A stretch of DNA of 64,000 bases from Streptomyces sp. GESEQ-35 (GTDB lineage: Bacteria > Actinomycetota > Actinomycetes > Streptomycetales > Streptomycetaceae). Below, in pieces: positions 1-10,303 of the stretch. Within the stretch, counting starts at the first letter, position 1, and the number at the start of each line of letters is the position of its first letter. The stretch spans positions 1 through 64,000 of the forward strand of contig NZ_JAFFSX010000010.1 in the NCBI RefSeq assembly GCF_017948485.1, given 5' to 3'. The notes under the pieces were generated by a model. It saw nothing but the letters and a program-made list of their open reading frames with translations. It did no database searches and was not told where the DNA came from. The translations under genes and the position numbers were made by a program.

Positions 1-69
1 ATCCTTCTCGGTGAACTCGGTATCCCCCACGACGAGTTGGCCCAGCTCAAGGCGCAGGGCGTGATCTGA
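1..69 (+). CDS. CoA-transferase family III (CaiB/BaiF), C-terminal end only
   Basis: The first 22 codons read in frame 1 and stop at TGA 67-69. The residues (ILLGELGIPHDELAQLKAQG) match the usual end of CaiB/BaiF CoA-transferases, where the active site is far upstream, so only the tail is inside the window. The neighbourhood includes a complete formyl-CoA transferase at 13.9 kb, so this may be a second oxalate or formate CoA-transferase of the same locus. The family call is from the tail pattern alone; substrate is unknown. Confidence 0.6.
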   Translation: MLLGELGIPHDELAQLKAQGVI

Positions 70-73
70 CCGC

Positions 74-94
74 TTGATAGGCGCCGTCTATCAA
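74..94. promoter_or_regulatory. GATAG-N7-CTATC palindrome (candidate LysR-type site)
   Basis: TTGATAG at 74-80 and its exact complement CTATCAA at 88-94 are separated by 7 bases. The core ATAG-N7-CTAT has the T-N11-A layout typical of LysR-type regulator sites. It lies just after the CoA-transferase stop and 120 bases before the FdhF/YdeP remnant. Related copies occur at 11982-12001 and 12029-12048, beside a LysR gene at 9301. Assignment to that regulator is inferred. Confidence 0.6.
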
Positions 95-213
95 CTGGAA
101 GTTGTTCTGTCTTTGACCACCGCTCGCGGCCCGGCCGAAGCTGATCTCGAAGCGGTCACGGCGTCGGATCCGCCGCACGCGCGAGAGCGGCAGAAAGGCG
201 CAGGGGCCAGACC

Positions 214-727
214 ATGAGCACCATCGAAGACCCGGCGGAAGACGGCCTGGAGGTCACCCCACCCCAGACCTGGGCCACCGGCCCCGCGCCGGGCGAGCGG
301 GCGAAGAACGAGTACTGCGAGAACGGCGCCAAGCACCTCAACGACGAGGCGACCTCGCGCCGCGTCACCGCGGACTTCTTCCGGGAGCACTCCGTCGCGG
401 AACTCGGCGAGAAGCCCGACTACTGGCTCAACCAGCAACGCCCGCCGGATCGTCCTCGTCAACCCCGTCAACCCCGTCAACCCCGTCGACCTGGAGGCGT
501 TCGGGCTCGCTGACCGCAGCGTGGTGGACCTGGTGAGCGTGTGGAGCGACGGGGTGGAACGACGGGCGGAGAGGTTCCGGGTGGCCGCCTGCCCGACAAC
601 TCCCGGTTCGGCCGCGGCCTATTACCCCGAGACCAACGTCCTCGTGCCCTTGGGCAGCGTGGCCGACATCAGCGACACCCCCACGTCGAAAGGCGTCGTG
701 GTCCGACTGCAAGCAACGCACACGTAA
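214..727 (+). pseudogene. FdhF/YdeP-type molybdopterin oxidoreductase, internally deleted
   Basis: The ATG at 214 opens a frame whose first 70 or so residues (for example FFREHSVAELGEKPDYWLNQ) look like an internal N-terminal segment of FdhF/YdeP-type molybdopterin oxidoreductases. From about 437 the family-like sequence continues in frame 2 with residues that match the protein's extreme C-terminus (VDLVSVWSDGVERRAERFRV, then ETNVLVPLGSVADISDTPTS) and stops at 727. Intact relatives have more than 700 residues, so some 500 or more codons are missing and the two ends are out of frame. The joint lies next to a triple 9-base repeat. No catalytic core remains; it is a dead formate dehydrogenase-like gene in a formate locus. 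Confidence 0.8.
461..487 (+). repeat. Three tandem copies of a 9-base unit
   Basis: AACCCCGTC occurs three times in a row, coding Asn-Pro-Val repeats in the C-terminal frame of the FdhF/YdeP remnant. It sits close to the deletion joint, so slippage or repeat-mediated recombination may have helped the decay. Confidence 0.85.
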
Positions 728-772
728 GGCCTGGTACGCGTCTCGAACCCGACCGGAGTGAGGTAGCCCAGC

Positions 773-1324
773 ATGTCGACTCCAGCATCCCGTTTCGTCC
801 AGCCCACCCGATCCGCACCCGTCGCCGGGACGGTCACCGACCGGCTCGTGGAAGCCAACCGCGCCTACGCCGCCGGATTCGTCGACCCGGGTATGGGCGC
901 TCGCCCCGTCCTGCGTGTGGCCGTCGTGGCCTGCATGGACGCCCGTATCGACCTGCACGCGGCGCTCGGCCTGGAACTGGGCGACTGCCACACCGTCCGC
1001 AACGCGGGCGGAGTCGTCACCGACGACACGATCCGCTCCCTGACGATCAGCCAGCGTGCGCTCGGCACCCGCAGCGTCATACTCATCCACCACACCGGCT
1101 GCGGTCTGCAAACCCTGACCGAGGACTTCCGGCACGAACTGGAGATGGAGGTCGGCCAGCGCCCCGCCTGGGCGGTGGAGGCCTTCCGGGACGTCGACCA
1201 GGACGTACGGCAGTCGATGCAGCGGGTGCGCACCTCGCCGTTCCTGCCGCACCCCGATGACGTGCGGGGCTTCGTGTTCGACGTGACCACCGGGCTGCTG
1301 CGGGAGATCGACCCGCAGTCCTGA
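773..1324 (+). CDS. Beta-class carbonic anhydrase
   Basis: A 183-residue protein expected to interconvert CO2 and bicarbonate in the cytoplasm. The zinc ligands of beta-carbonic anhydrases are visible: Cys54 with the Asp56/Arg58 dyad in CMDARID, then His107 and Cys110 in HHTGCG. The length fits the short prokaryotic form. The ATG follows the FdhF remnant by 45 bases; the sequence GAGTGAGG before it is a moderate ribosome site. Oxalyl-CoA decarboxylase and formate dehydrogenase in this locus both release CO2, so the enzyme may hydrate that CO2; that link is inferred from position. Family call is firm, physiological role is not. Confidence 0.9.
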   Translation: MSTPASRFVQPTRSAPVAGTVTDRLVEANRAYAAGFVDPGMGARPVLRVAVVACMDARIDLHAALGLELGDCHTVRNAGGVVTDDTIRSLTISQRALGTRSVILIHHTGCGLQTLTEDFRHELEMEVGQRPAWAVEAFRDVDQDVRQSMQRVRTSPFLPHPDDVRGFVFDVTTGLLREIDPQS

Positions 1325-1350
1325 GCCGACGCCCCGGCCCCGCCCGCGCG

Positions 1351-2043
1351 TCAGACGCTCCGGCCGGTCACCGCGGCGATCTGCCGGCAGTAGAAGTCGG
1401 TGGTGTTCCGCGTGTGCCGGCGCATGAGCTCCTCCGCGCGTTCGGGGTCGCCGTCGGCGATGGCCTCGATGATGCGGGCATGCTCGCTCCAGGCGTCCTG
1501 ACCGCGTGGTTTGGCGATCGGCATGTAGTACCAGCGCACGCGTCGGTCGACCTGGGGGATGAGTTCGGCGAGGACCGCGTTGCGGGAGAGGCGGGTGATG
1601 TGGGTGTGGAGGGCGGCGTTGGCCTCCACGATGGCCCGTGCGTCGCAGGCCGCGAGAGCGGTGAGGCCGGTCTGCTGGAGTTCCCACAGCCGGGCCACGT
1701 CGTGGGGAGTGGCGTGCAGGGCGGCGCCGCGCGCGGAATGGGTTTCGAGGAGCCCCCGGACGCTGAGGAGCTGGGCGCACTCCTCCGTGGTGGGGGAGTG
1801 GACGAAGGCGCCCTGAGAGGGGCGCAGGTCGACCCAGCCGGCAGTGTGGAGCCGTTGCAGCGCCTCGCGTATCGGCTGGCGGCTGACGCCGAGCTGCTCG
1901 GCGAGTTCGGCCTCTACGAGGTGCTGGCCCGGTTTGAGCGAGCCATTGATGATCAGTTCGGTCAGGGCGTCGTAGACGGCCTGGCGCAGTGGGGCGGGCC
2001 GACTGATCGGGCCGCGGGCTGCCACGGTGGGTGTGTCGGGCAT
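1351..2043 (-). CDS. GntR/FCD-family transcriptional regulator (copy 1)
   Basis: A 230-residue regulator with an N-terminal winged helix-turn-helix (residues about 15-85, including AELAEQLGVSRQPIREALQR) and a C-terminal all-helical FCD ligand-binding domain. It is closely similar over its whole length to the second GntR gene at 3140-3829, so the two are paralogues. It is divergent from the truncated acyl-CoA dehydrogenase gene; the 220-base gap holds two GTATAC-type palindromes that are likely its own or its paralogue's operators. FCD regulators usually respond to small carboxylates, so oxalate, formate or a CoA-pathway intermediate is a reasonable but untested effector. Confidence 0.9.
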   Translation of the reverse strand: MPDTPTVAARGPISRPAPLRQAVYDALTELIINGSLKPGQHLVEAELAEQLGVSRQPIREALQRLHTAGWVDLRPSQGAFVHSPTTEECAQLLSVRGLLETHSARGAALHATPHDVARLWELQQTGLTALAACDARAIVEANAALHTHITRLSRNAVLAELIPQVDRRVRWYYMPIAKPRGQDAWSEHARIIEAIADGDPERAEELMRRHTRNTTDFYCRQIAAVTGRSV

Positions 2044-2106
2044 GGGCCCTCTCTCCGTCGTTCGAGCGCTGACGCCAAGCCGTCGTTGCCAATGATCGGC
2101 TACGGA

Positions 2107-2122
2107 ATACTGAGTTTAGTAT
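2107..2122. promoter_or_regulatory. ATACT-N6-AGTAT palindrome, candidate GntR operator
   Basis: ATACT at 2107-2111 and AGTAT at 2118-2122 are exact complements. The site is 64 bases upstream of the GntR copy 1 start at 2043 and resembles the other GTATAC-type sites at 2201, 3913, 4002 and 15760. Confidence 0.55.
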
Positions 2123-2200
2123 GCAATAGCCACTGCCGCGCGGCCCTCGTTGCGAAGTCGTGGAATTCGCCTGGTTCCCCCTCTGGCGTCTGAAGCTGGA

Positions 2201-2220
2201 TGCAGAATACTGTATGCAGT
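2201..2220. promoter_or_regulatory. Candidate GntR operator before the acyl-CoA dehydrogenase-like gene
   Basis: Contains ATACTGTAT flanked by TGCA on both sides. It lies about 50 bases before the GTG start at 2268 and shares the ACTGTAT core with the site at 15760. Confidence 0.5.
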
Positions 2221-2267
2221 CATCGCCCTGGCAGTGGACCAGAAGCCGTTCCCGAGGGGGTCACCCC

Positions 2268-3122
2268 GTGTCGTACCGCACCGCTCTCTCAGAAGTCCTG
2301 ACCAGTGTCATCGAACCCGCCGCCGAAGCGACCGGCATCGAGGGCAGGTTCCCCCGTGGCGCGGTGACGGCCCTCGGCCGTGCCGGACTGTTGGGGCTCA
2401 CCGTCTGCACCGAATTCGGCGGCGGCGGACGGGGGTTGCCGGAAGCCGTCGAGGTCGTGGCCCGAACAGCGCGCGTCTGCCCGGCGACGGCGGCCGTGCT
2501 CCAGTCCCACTACACGGCGGTCGCCGTCATCGAGTCGTACGGCAGCCCCTGGGTACGCGGCGAGATCGCCGCCGGACGTCACCTCAGCAGCCTCGCTCTC
2601 GCCGAGACGGGGACGGAGACGGAGAAGGAGAAGGAGATGGATGTGGGCGGGGTGGCGGCGCAGGGCGGCGCCGATCGGCAGCCGACGCAGGACCAACTCC
2701 TCGTGCCACGTTCCACCGCCGCCCGATCCGGTGACGTGGCCGCACTGCGTGGTCGTAAGAACCAGGTGGTCGCGGCGGGAGAGGCCGACAGTTATGTCTG
2801 GTCCTCCCGGCCGCTCGCCGCACCGGACGGTCTGACTCTGTGGGTGGTTCCGGCGCACGCTCCGGACCTGTTCGTCCCGGCCAGGCCCGGCGGCGTGGGG
2901 CCGGGCGGCAGTGCGACGTCCACGGTGCTCGCCGACCCGGTGCTCGTGCCCGCCGACGCGATGCTCGGCGGGGACGGCACCGGGCTCGACACCGTGCTGC
3001 GCACGGTCCTGCCGTGGCTGCTCGAACTGCGGGCCGCCGGTGCCGGCGCACTGAGGCCTCCGGCCGTCGACGTCTCCGTCGGAGCGGCCCGCCGCCACGC
3101 CGGCTCCCTCGCGTCGTCCTGA
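2268..3122 (+). CDS. Acyl-CoA dehydrogenase-like protein, C-terminally truncated
   Basis: About 284 residues from GTG 2268, chosen because GAGGGGG lies 7 bases upstream. The N-terminal helical domain (FPRGAVTALGRAGLLGLTV) and the middle beta domain of the acyl-CoA dehydrogenase fold can be followed, but the C-terminal four-helix domain that carries the catalytic base and part of the FAD site is absent; normal members have about 380 residues. The frame ends in an alanine-rich tail that does not look like the family. A run coding TETEKEKEM around 2609-2640 is a low-complexity insertion. Probably a decaying gene; a role in the oxalate locus cannot be asserted. Confidence 0.6.
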   Translation: MSYRTALSEVLTSVIEPAAEATGIEGRFPRGAVTALGRAGLLGLTVCTEFGGGGRGLPEAVEVVARTARVCPATAAVLQSHYTAVAVIESYGSPWVRGEIAAGRHLSSLALAETGTETEKEKEMDVGGVAAQGGADRQPTQDQLLVPRSTAARSGDVAALRGRKNQVVAAGEADSYVWSSRPLAAPDGLTLWVVPAHAPDLFVPARPGGVGPGGSATSTVLADPVLVPADAMLGGDGTGLDTVLRTVLPWLLELRAAGAGALRPPAVDVSVGAARRHAGSLASS

Positions 3123-3139
3123 ATCGCGCCCCGGAGGTG

Positions 3140-3829
3140 TCAGTCCTGGCTCGCCCTGGCGGCGATCTGCCTGCGGTAGAAGTCTGTGGTGCGCTCGGTG
3201 TGCTTGCGCATGATCTCGCCCGCGCGGTCCGCGTCGCCCTTGGCGATGGCTTTGATGAGCTGGGTGTGCTCGTTCCAGGCTTCCTTGCCGCGGGGCTTGG
3301 CGATGGGGGTGTAGTACCAGCGCACCTTCTGGCCGACCTGGGCGATCAGCTCCGCCAGTACGGCGTTGTCGGCCATGGCGATGATGTAGTCGTGCAGGGC
3401 GGTGTTGGCCGCGACCAGGCGTTCGATGTTGCCGTCGGCGAGAGCGGCAACACCTTCGAGCTGAAGTTCGTCAAGACGTGTGACGTCCTCGGGCTTCGCG
3501 TTCTGGGCGGCGAGCTGGGCCGAGTAGGTTTCCAGTACCGAGCGGACGCCGAGGAGTTGGGCGGCCTCCTCCTCGGTGGGGGAGTGCACGAAGGCTCCCT
3601 GGGCGGGCCGCAGATCGACCCAGCCGGAGGTCTGCAGGCGCTGGAGGGCCTCACGGACCGGTTGCCGGCTGACACCGAGGTGCTCGGCGAGTTCGGCCTC
3701 GACCAGGTGCTGGCCGGGCTTGAGCGAACCGTTGATGATCAGCTCGGTGAGGGCGTCGTACACGGCCTGACGCAGAGGTGCCGGGCGGGTGACGCGCCGG
3801 GACGCTGCGGCCGTGAGTGCCTCGCGCAT
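3140..3829 (-). CDS. GntR/FCD-family transcriptional regulator (copy 2)
   Basis: A 229-residue protein from the ATG at 3829; the frame stays open further upstream but that extension is not like the family. The winged helix-turn-helix (AELAEHLGVSRQPVREALQR) and FCD domain match copy 1 at 1351-2043 closely, including the shared motif VRWYYxPIAKPRG. It is divergent from the formate dehydrogenase operon, with two palindromes between them. It is the best candidate to control that operon. Why two near-identical regulators are kept is unknown; they could bind the same sites with different ligands or form mixed dimers. Confidence 0.9.
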   Translation of the reverse strand: MREALTAAASRRVTRPAPLRQAVYDALTELIINGSLKPGQHLVEAELAEHLGVSRQPVREALQRLQTSGWVDLRPAQGAFVHSPTEEEAAQLLGVRSVLETYSAQLAAQNAKPEDVTRLDELQLEGVAALADGNIERLVAANTALHDYIIAMADNAVLAELIAQVGQKVRWYYTPIAKPRGKEAWNEHTQLIKAIAKGDADRAGEIMRKHTERTTDFYRRQIAARASQD

Positions 3830-3912
3830 GGTTGTCCGTTCTGCCGCCGGGCCTCGGAAGGCGGCGGCTTTGCCAAGTGGTGGCCGCCGAGGGGTTGCCG
3901 ACGGCGGCGTCA

Positions 3913-3932
3913 GCATACAGGTTTTGGTATGC
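3913..3932. promoter_or_regulatory. GCATAC-N8-GTATGC palindrome, candidate GntR operator
   Basis: Exact 6-base arms at 3913-3918 and 3927-3932, 84 bases upstream of the GntR copy 2 start. It is one of five related palindromes in the locus. Confidence 0.6.
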
Positions 3933-4001
3933 AGGATGGCGTGTGCAGTCGGCCTCGAGGTCCTGATGGGCGTCCTTCTGGGTGTACCTTTCTCGATTGA
4001 G

Positions 4002-4015
4002 TTCTGTATACAGAA
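4002..4015. promoter_or_regulatory. TTCTGTATACAGAA, candidate GntR operator of the formate dehydrogenase operon
   Basis: A perfect 14-base palindrome about 70 bases upstream of the first formate dehydrogenase gene. A partial second copy (CTGTATG then GTATTG) follows at 4018-4032. Confidence 0.65.
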
Positions 4016-4087
4016 GCCTGTATGGGGTATTGTTTCAGTCTCCTGCAACCCTCGCCGGGGACCCGTGTGACGGAAGGCGAAGCGATC

Positions 4088-4563
4088 ATGACGACCAGCG
4101 GGAGTGACGTGACGGTCGAGAGCGTGGTCCGGAGTGTGGTGGCCCGGCACCGGGGCCAACGCGGTGCGCTGCTGCCCGTACTGCACGCCCTTCAGGCGGA
4201 GTTGGGTCATGTGCCGCAGGAGGCGATCCCGGTGCTGGCCGACGAGCTCAACATCTCCCGCGCGGACGTCCACGGAGTGGTGACCTTCTACCACGACTTC
4301 CGTCGCGAGCCCGCGGGACGGTCCACCGTGCGTATCTGCCGAGCCGAGGCGTGCCAGGCCCTGGGCGCCGAGCGCCTGGTGGGCTACGCCCGCGAGGCCG
4401 GACTGACCCTGGGGGAGACGACGGCGGACGGTTCGGTCACCGTCGAGCAGGTCTTCTGCCTCGGCAACTGCGCACTCGGCCCGTCGGTGGAGGCGAACGG
4501 CAGGCTGTACGGACGCGTCGGCCCCGCCCGACTGGGCTCGATCCTCAACGGGACGGTCTCCTC

Positions 4564-4567
<4 letters not shown>
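4088..4567 (+). CDS. fdsG: NAD-dependent formate dehydrogenase, gamma subunit (NuoE-like)
   Basis: A 159-residue subunit with the thioredoxin-like [2Fe-2S] fold of NuoE and FdsG. The four cluster cysteines are visible: Cys84 and Cys89 in CRAEAC, Cys124 and Cys128 in CLGNC. It passes electrons within the diaphorase part of a soluble, NAD-reducing formate dehydrogenase. The ATG at 4088 is chosen because GGAAGG lies 10 bases upstream; a GTG at 4067 is possible. Its stop overlaps the next ATG (ATGA at 4564), so gamma, beta, alpha and delta genes form one translationally coupled operon. The symbol follows the Cupriavidus/Rhodobacter fds naming by similarity of gene order. Confidence 0.9.
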
Positions 4568-6203
<1,636 letters not shown>

Positions 6204-6207
<4 letters not shown>

Positions 6208-9020
6208 CACTTCTCAAGGAACCCGACTTCGGAACCCCGGAACGGCCCGGACCGGCAACGGTGTCAGTGGAGGTGGACGGCCTTCCGGTGACCGTCCCGG
6301 AGGGCACGTCGGTGATGCGCGCGGCCGCGCAGGCCGGCGTCGAGATACCCAAACTGTGCGCCACCGACAGCCTGGAGGCGTTCGGCTCCTGCCGGCTGTG
6401 CGTGGTGGAGATCGACGGCCGGCGCGGCACCCCCGCGTCCTGCACCACACCGTGCGCCGACGGAATGAAGGTGAGCACCCAGACCCCGAAGGTGGAGAAG
6501 CTCCGCCAGGGCGTCATGGAGCTCTACATCTCCGACCACCCGCTGGACTGCCTCACCTGCCCCGCCAACGGCGACTGCGAACTCCAGGACATGGCAGGCG
6601 TGGTGGGGCTCCGCCAGGTCCGGTACGGCTACGAGGGCGAGAACCACCTCGACGCCGAGAAGGACACCTCGAACCCCTACTTCGACTTCGACCCGTCCAA
6701 GTGCATCGCCTGCTCCCGCTGCGTGCGGGCCTGTGGCGAGGTGCAGGGTACGTTCGCGCTGACCATCGAGGGGCGCGGCTTCGAATCCAAGGTCTCGCCG
6801 GGCGCCGGCGAGACCTTCATGGACTCCGAGTGCGTCTCCTGCGGGGCCTGCGTGCAGGCCTGCCCGACGTCGACCCTCCAGGAGAAGTCGGTCGTCGAAC
6901 TCGGCATGCCCACCAGGTCAGTTGTGACCACCTGTGCGTACTGCGGAGTCGGCTGCTCCTTCAAGGCCGAGTTGCGCGGCGACGAACTCGTGCGCATGGT
7001 GCCGTACAAGGACGGCGGCGCGAACGAGGGTCACTCCTGTGTGAAGGGCCGCTTCGCCTTCGGCTACGCCACCCACCCCGACCGGGTTCTCAAGCCCATG
7101 GTCCGCGAGCGGATCACCGACCCGTGGCGCGAGGTCGAATGGGACGAGGCGATCGGCACGGTCGCCCGCCGCATGCGCGAGATCCAGGACCGGCACGGAT
7201 CGAGTGCGGTCGGCGCCATCACCTCCTCGCGCTGCACCAACGAAGAGGTCTACGTCGTACAGAAGATGGTGCGCGCGGCTTTCGGCAACAACAACGTCGA
7301 CACCTGCGCCCGGGTCTGCCACTCCCCGACGGGATACGGCCTCAAGCAGACTTTCGGCGAGTCGGCCGGCACCCAGGACTTCCGTTCGGTGGCCGAGGCC
7401 GACGTGATCGTGGTGATCGGTGCCAACCCCACCGACGGACACCCGGTGTTCGCCTCCCGGATGAAGCGCCGGCTGCGCGAGGGCGCGAAGTTGATCGTCG
7501 TGGACCCGCGCCGTATCGACCTGGTGCGCTCGCCGCACATCGAGGCCCAGCACCACCTCCAGCTCAGGCCGAGCACCAACGTCGCCGTCGTCAATGCCAT
7601 GGCGCACGTGGTCGTCACCGAAGGCCTGGTCGACAGGTCCTTCGTGGACGCCAGGTGTGAAGGCTTCGACGACTGGGCGGAGTTCATCGCCCGCCCGGAG
7701 AACAGCCCCGAGGCGGTGGAAGAGATCACCGGCGTCCCGGCCGAGGAACTCCGGGCCGCGGCAAGGCTGTACGCCGAGGCACCCAACGGAGCCATCTACT
7801 ACGGCCTCGGCGTCACCGAGCACAGCCAGGGCTCGACCATGGTCATGGGAATGGCCAACCTCGCGATGGCCTGCGGCAACATCGGTCGCGACGGCGTCGG
7901 CGTCAACCCCCTGCGCGGCCAGAACAACGTACAGGGCTCCTGCGACATGGGCTCGTTCCCGCACGAGCTGCCCGGCTACCGGCACGTCTCCGACGACGCC
8001 GTACGTACCGTGTTCGAGAACCTCTGGGGTGGAACGATCCTCTCCGAGCCGGGACTTCGTATACCGAATATGTTCGACGCGGCGATCGACGGCACCTTCC
8101 GCGGCCTGTTCGTCCACGGCGAGGACATCGCCCAGTCCGACCCGAACCTCAAGCACGTCACCGCCGCACTCGAAGCGATGGAACTGGTCGTCGTACAGGA
8201 CCTGTTCCTCAACGAGACGGCCAAGTTCGCGCACGTCTTCCTGCCCGGCGCGTCCTTCCTGGAGAAGGACGGCACCTTCACCAACGCCGAACGCCGCATC
8301 AACCGCGTGCGCGCGGTGATGAAACCGAAGACGGGCAAGCACGAGTGGCAGATCGTCAGCGAGATCGCCACCGCGATGGGTTATGCGATGGCGTACGACC
8401 ATCCGAGCCAGATCATGGATGAAATCGCCTCCGTCACACCGACGTTCACCGGGGTGTCCTTCGAGGTGCTGGACAAGCTCGGCAGCGTCCAGTGGCCGTG
8501 CAACGAGCGGGCTCCGGAGGGGACGCCCATCATGCACGTGGACGAATTCGTCCGAGGCAAGGGCAGGTTCGTGGTCACCTCGTACGTCCCGACGAACGAA
8601 CGCAGCACCCGCCGCTTCCCGCTGGTCCTCACCACGGGACGCATCCTCAGCCAGTACAACGTCGGCGCGCAGACCCGCCGTACCGGCAACGTCGCCTGGC
8701 ACCCCGAGGACATCCTGGAACTGCACCCCCACGACGCCGAGGACCGCGGCATCACCGACGGCGACATGGTCACCCTGGCCAGCCGCGTCGGGCAGACGAC
8801 CCTGCGCGCCGAGATCTCCGACCGGATGCCGACCGGGGTCGTGTACACCACCTTCCACCACCCGGTCACCGGCGCCAACGTCGTGACCACCGAGAACTCC
8901 GACTGGGCCACCAACTGCCCGGAGTACAAGGTGACCGCCGTACAGGTCGCCCTCGCGCGCCCGGACCGGCACACCGACACCGAAGTCACCGAGAACGACC
9001 TCGTCACGGTGGTGGACTGA
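6204..9020 (+). CDS. fdsA: NAD-dependent formate dehydrogenase, alpha (molybdenum/tungsten catalytic) subunit
   Basis: A 938-residue catalytic subunit oxidising formate to CO2 on a bis-pterin guanine dinucleotide cofactor. Cluster ligands run in the FdsA order: [2Fe-2S] Cys52, Cys63, Cys66, Cys80; a His112-Cys116-Cys119-Cys125 cluster; two ferredoxin-type clusters at Cys167/170/173/177 and Cys210/213/216/220; and Cys244/247/251/279 of the MopB entry domain. The metal ligand is Cys372 in VCHSPT, so it is the cysteine, not selenocysteine, form. The molybdopterin-binding C-terminal domain is complete (about residues 815-920). It makes no membrane segment, so the complex should be cytoplasmic and feed NADH. 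Confidence 0.96.
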
Positions 9021-9021
9021 G

Positions 9022-9234
9022 ATGACAGCGACCGTGCCGTCCGAGCTCAGGATGGCGAACGACATCGCCGCGAACCTCGGCCACCTGCCGGGGGAGCGGG
9101 CCGCCGAGGAGATCGCGGGACACATCGGCAGGTTCTGGGACCCGCGCATGCGGACCAGGCTGTACGAGTTCGTCGACGCCGGAGCCGACGGTCTCGACCC
9201 CCTGGTGGTGGCAGCCGTGAGCCTGCTGCGCTGA
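9022..9234 (+). CDS. fdsD: Formate dehydrogenase delta subunit (FdsD-like)
   Basis: A 70-residue protein starting 1 base after the alpha stop. The pattern MANDIAANLGHLPGERAAEE followed by HIGRFWDPRMR is typical of FdsD, a small subunit needed for assembly or stability of NAD-dependent formate dehydrogenases. It completes the operon gamma-beta-alpha-delta. A separate fdhD/fdsC-type sulfurtransferase gene was not seen in this window and must lie elsewhere. Confidence 0.88.
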   Translation: MTATVPSELRMANDIAANLGHLPGERAAEEIAGHIGRFWDPRMRTRLYEFVDAGADGLDPLVVAAVSLLR

Positions 9235-9300
9235 CCCGCGCGCCTCAGTTCCGTATGCTCGGACGAAGATCGCGGGAGCCTCGCTCGAAGGGAGTCGTTC

Positions 9301-10224
9301 ATGCTGTTCAGGCAGCTCGAATACTTCGTGGCGGTGGCGAGGGAGCGGCACTTCGCCCGGGCGGCGGAATCCTGCTACGTGTCCCAGCCCGCGCTCTCGG
9401 CGGCGATCGCCAAGCTGGAGCGCGAGCTGAACGTCACGCTGATCAACCGCGGGCACAACTACCAGGGCCTCACCCCGGAGGGCGAACGCCTTGTGGTGTG
9501 GGCCAAGCGGATCCTCGCCGAGCAGGACGCGTTCAAGGCCGAGGTGGCCGCCGTGCAGTCGGGCATCACCGGAACGCTGCGGCTCGGCACGGACCCCACG
9601 GCCTCGACGACCCTGGCGCTGCCCGTGGCCGCCTTCTGCGCGGCGCACCCGCTGGCCAAGGTGCAGGTCCGCTCCCGGCTGTCGACGAAGGAACTCCACC
9701 GCCAGCTGCGCGACTTCGAACTGGACGTGGCGATCGCCCACTTCGACCCGGGCGACCAGGAAGGCCTCCAGGTCGTTCCCCTGTACCAGGAGCGGTACAT
9801 GCTGCTGGTGTCCGACGACCAGCTGACGTCACAGGCCTCCACCATGACCTGGGCGGACGCGGCCCAGCTGCCGCTCGCGCTACTCACCCCCGATATGCGG
9901 ATCCGGCAGATTGTAGACACCGTGTTCGCGGAGAAGGGATACGTGGTGACGCCGCAGGTGGAGACGGACTCCATCGCGTCCCTCTACGCGCACGTGGGTG
10001 GCGGTGGGTGGGCGAGCATCGTGCCGAACACCTGGCTGCGCGCGATGCCGGTGATCGGCCGGACGAGAGCGCTGCCGCTGGTCGACCCGGAGGCCGGGGC
10101 CCAGGTCTCGGTGGCGATCCATGCGGGAACCCCCGGTTCGGTTGCCGCCCGGGCGTTCGTCAACGCGGCCACGGGGTTGTCGCTGGACGACTTCTTCGAC
10201 GGGCCGCTTCCTACCGTGCGGTAG
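9301..10224 (+). CDS. LysR-family transcriptional regulator
   Basis: A 307-residue regulator: N-terminal winged helix-turn-helix at about residues 1-60 (FARAAESCYVSQPALSAAIA) and a two-lobed substrate-binding domain at about 88-300. The ATG at 9301 has GGGAG 9 bases upstream. It lies 66 bases after fdsD, in the same direction, and ahead of the convergent ligase gene. LysR proteins bind T-N11-A palindromes; three such sites (GATAG-N7-CTATC type) are found in this locus, two of them in the promoter region shared by the ligase and oxalyl-CoA decarboxylase genes. It therefore probably controls oxalate activation and decarboxylation; the ligand is not known. Confidence 0.9.
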   Translation: MLFRQLEYFVAVARERHFARAAESCYVSQPALSAAIAKLERELNVTLINRGHNYQGLTPEGERLVVWAKRILAEQDAFKAEVAAVQSGITGTLRLGTDPTASTTLALPVAAFCAAHPLAKVQVRSRLSTKELHRQLRDFELDVAIAHFDPGDQEGLQVVPLYQERYMLLVSDDQLTSQASTMTWADAAQLPLALLTPDMRIRQIVDTVFAEKGYVVTPQVETDSIASLYAHVGGGGWASIVPNTWLRAMPVIGRTRALPLVDPEAGAQVSVAIHAGTPGSVAARAFVNAATGLSLDDFFDGPLPTVR

Positions 10225-10288
10225 CGCTCCGGTGGTTGGGCGGTTCGTTCTGGCGCGGGCCGGTGGGGGCTGGTCGCGCAGTTCCCCG

Positions 10289-10303
10289 CGCCCCTATGGG
10301 GCG
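10289..10303. terminator. Hairpin between convergent LysR and ligase genes
   Basis: CGCCCC at 10289-10294 pairs with GGGGCG at 10298-10303 around a 3-base loop. It is preceded by the GCGCAGTTCCCCGCG run that is very common between Streptomyces genes. It overlaps the stop of the ligase gene; use as a bidirectional terminator is likely but not proven. Confidence 0.45.

Noticed and set aside
461..487. Tandem repeat as a CRISPR or regulatory array
   Set aside because: Only three 9-base units without spacers, inside a former coding frame.
6918..9302. 794-codon minus-strand frame
   Set aside because: Antisense of the formate dehydrogenase alpha gene; no family features.
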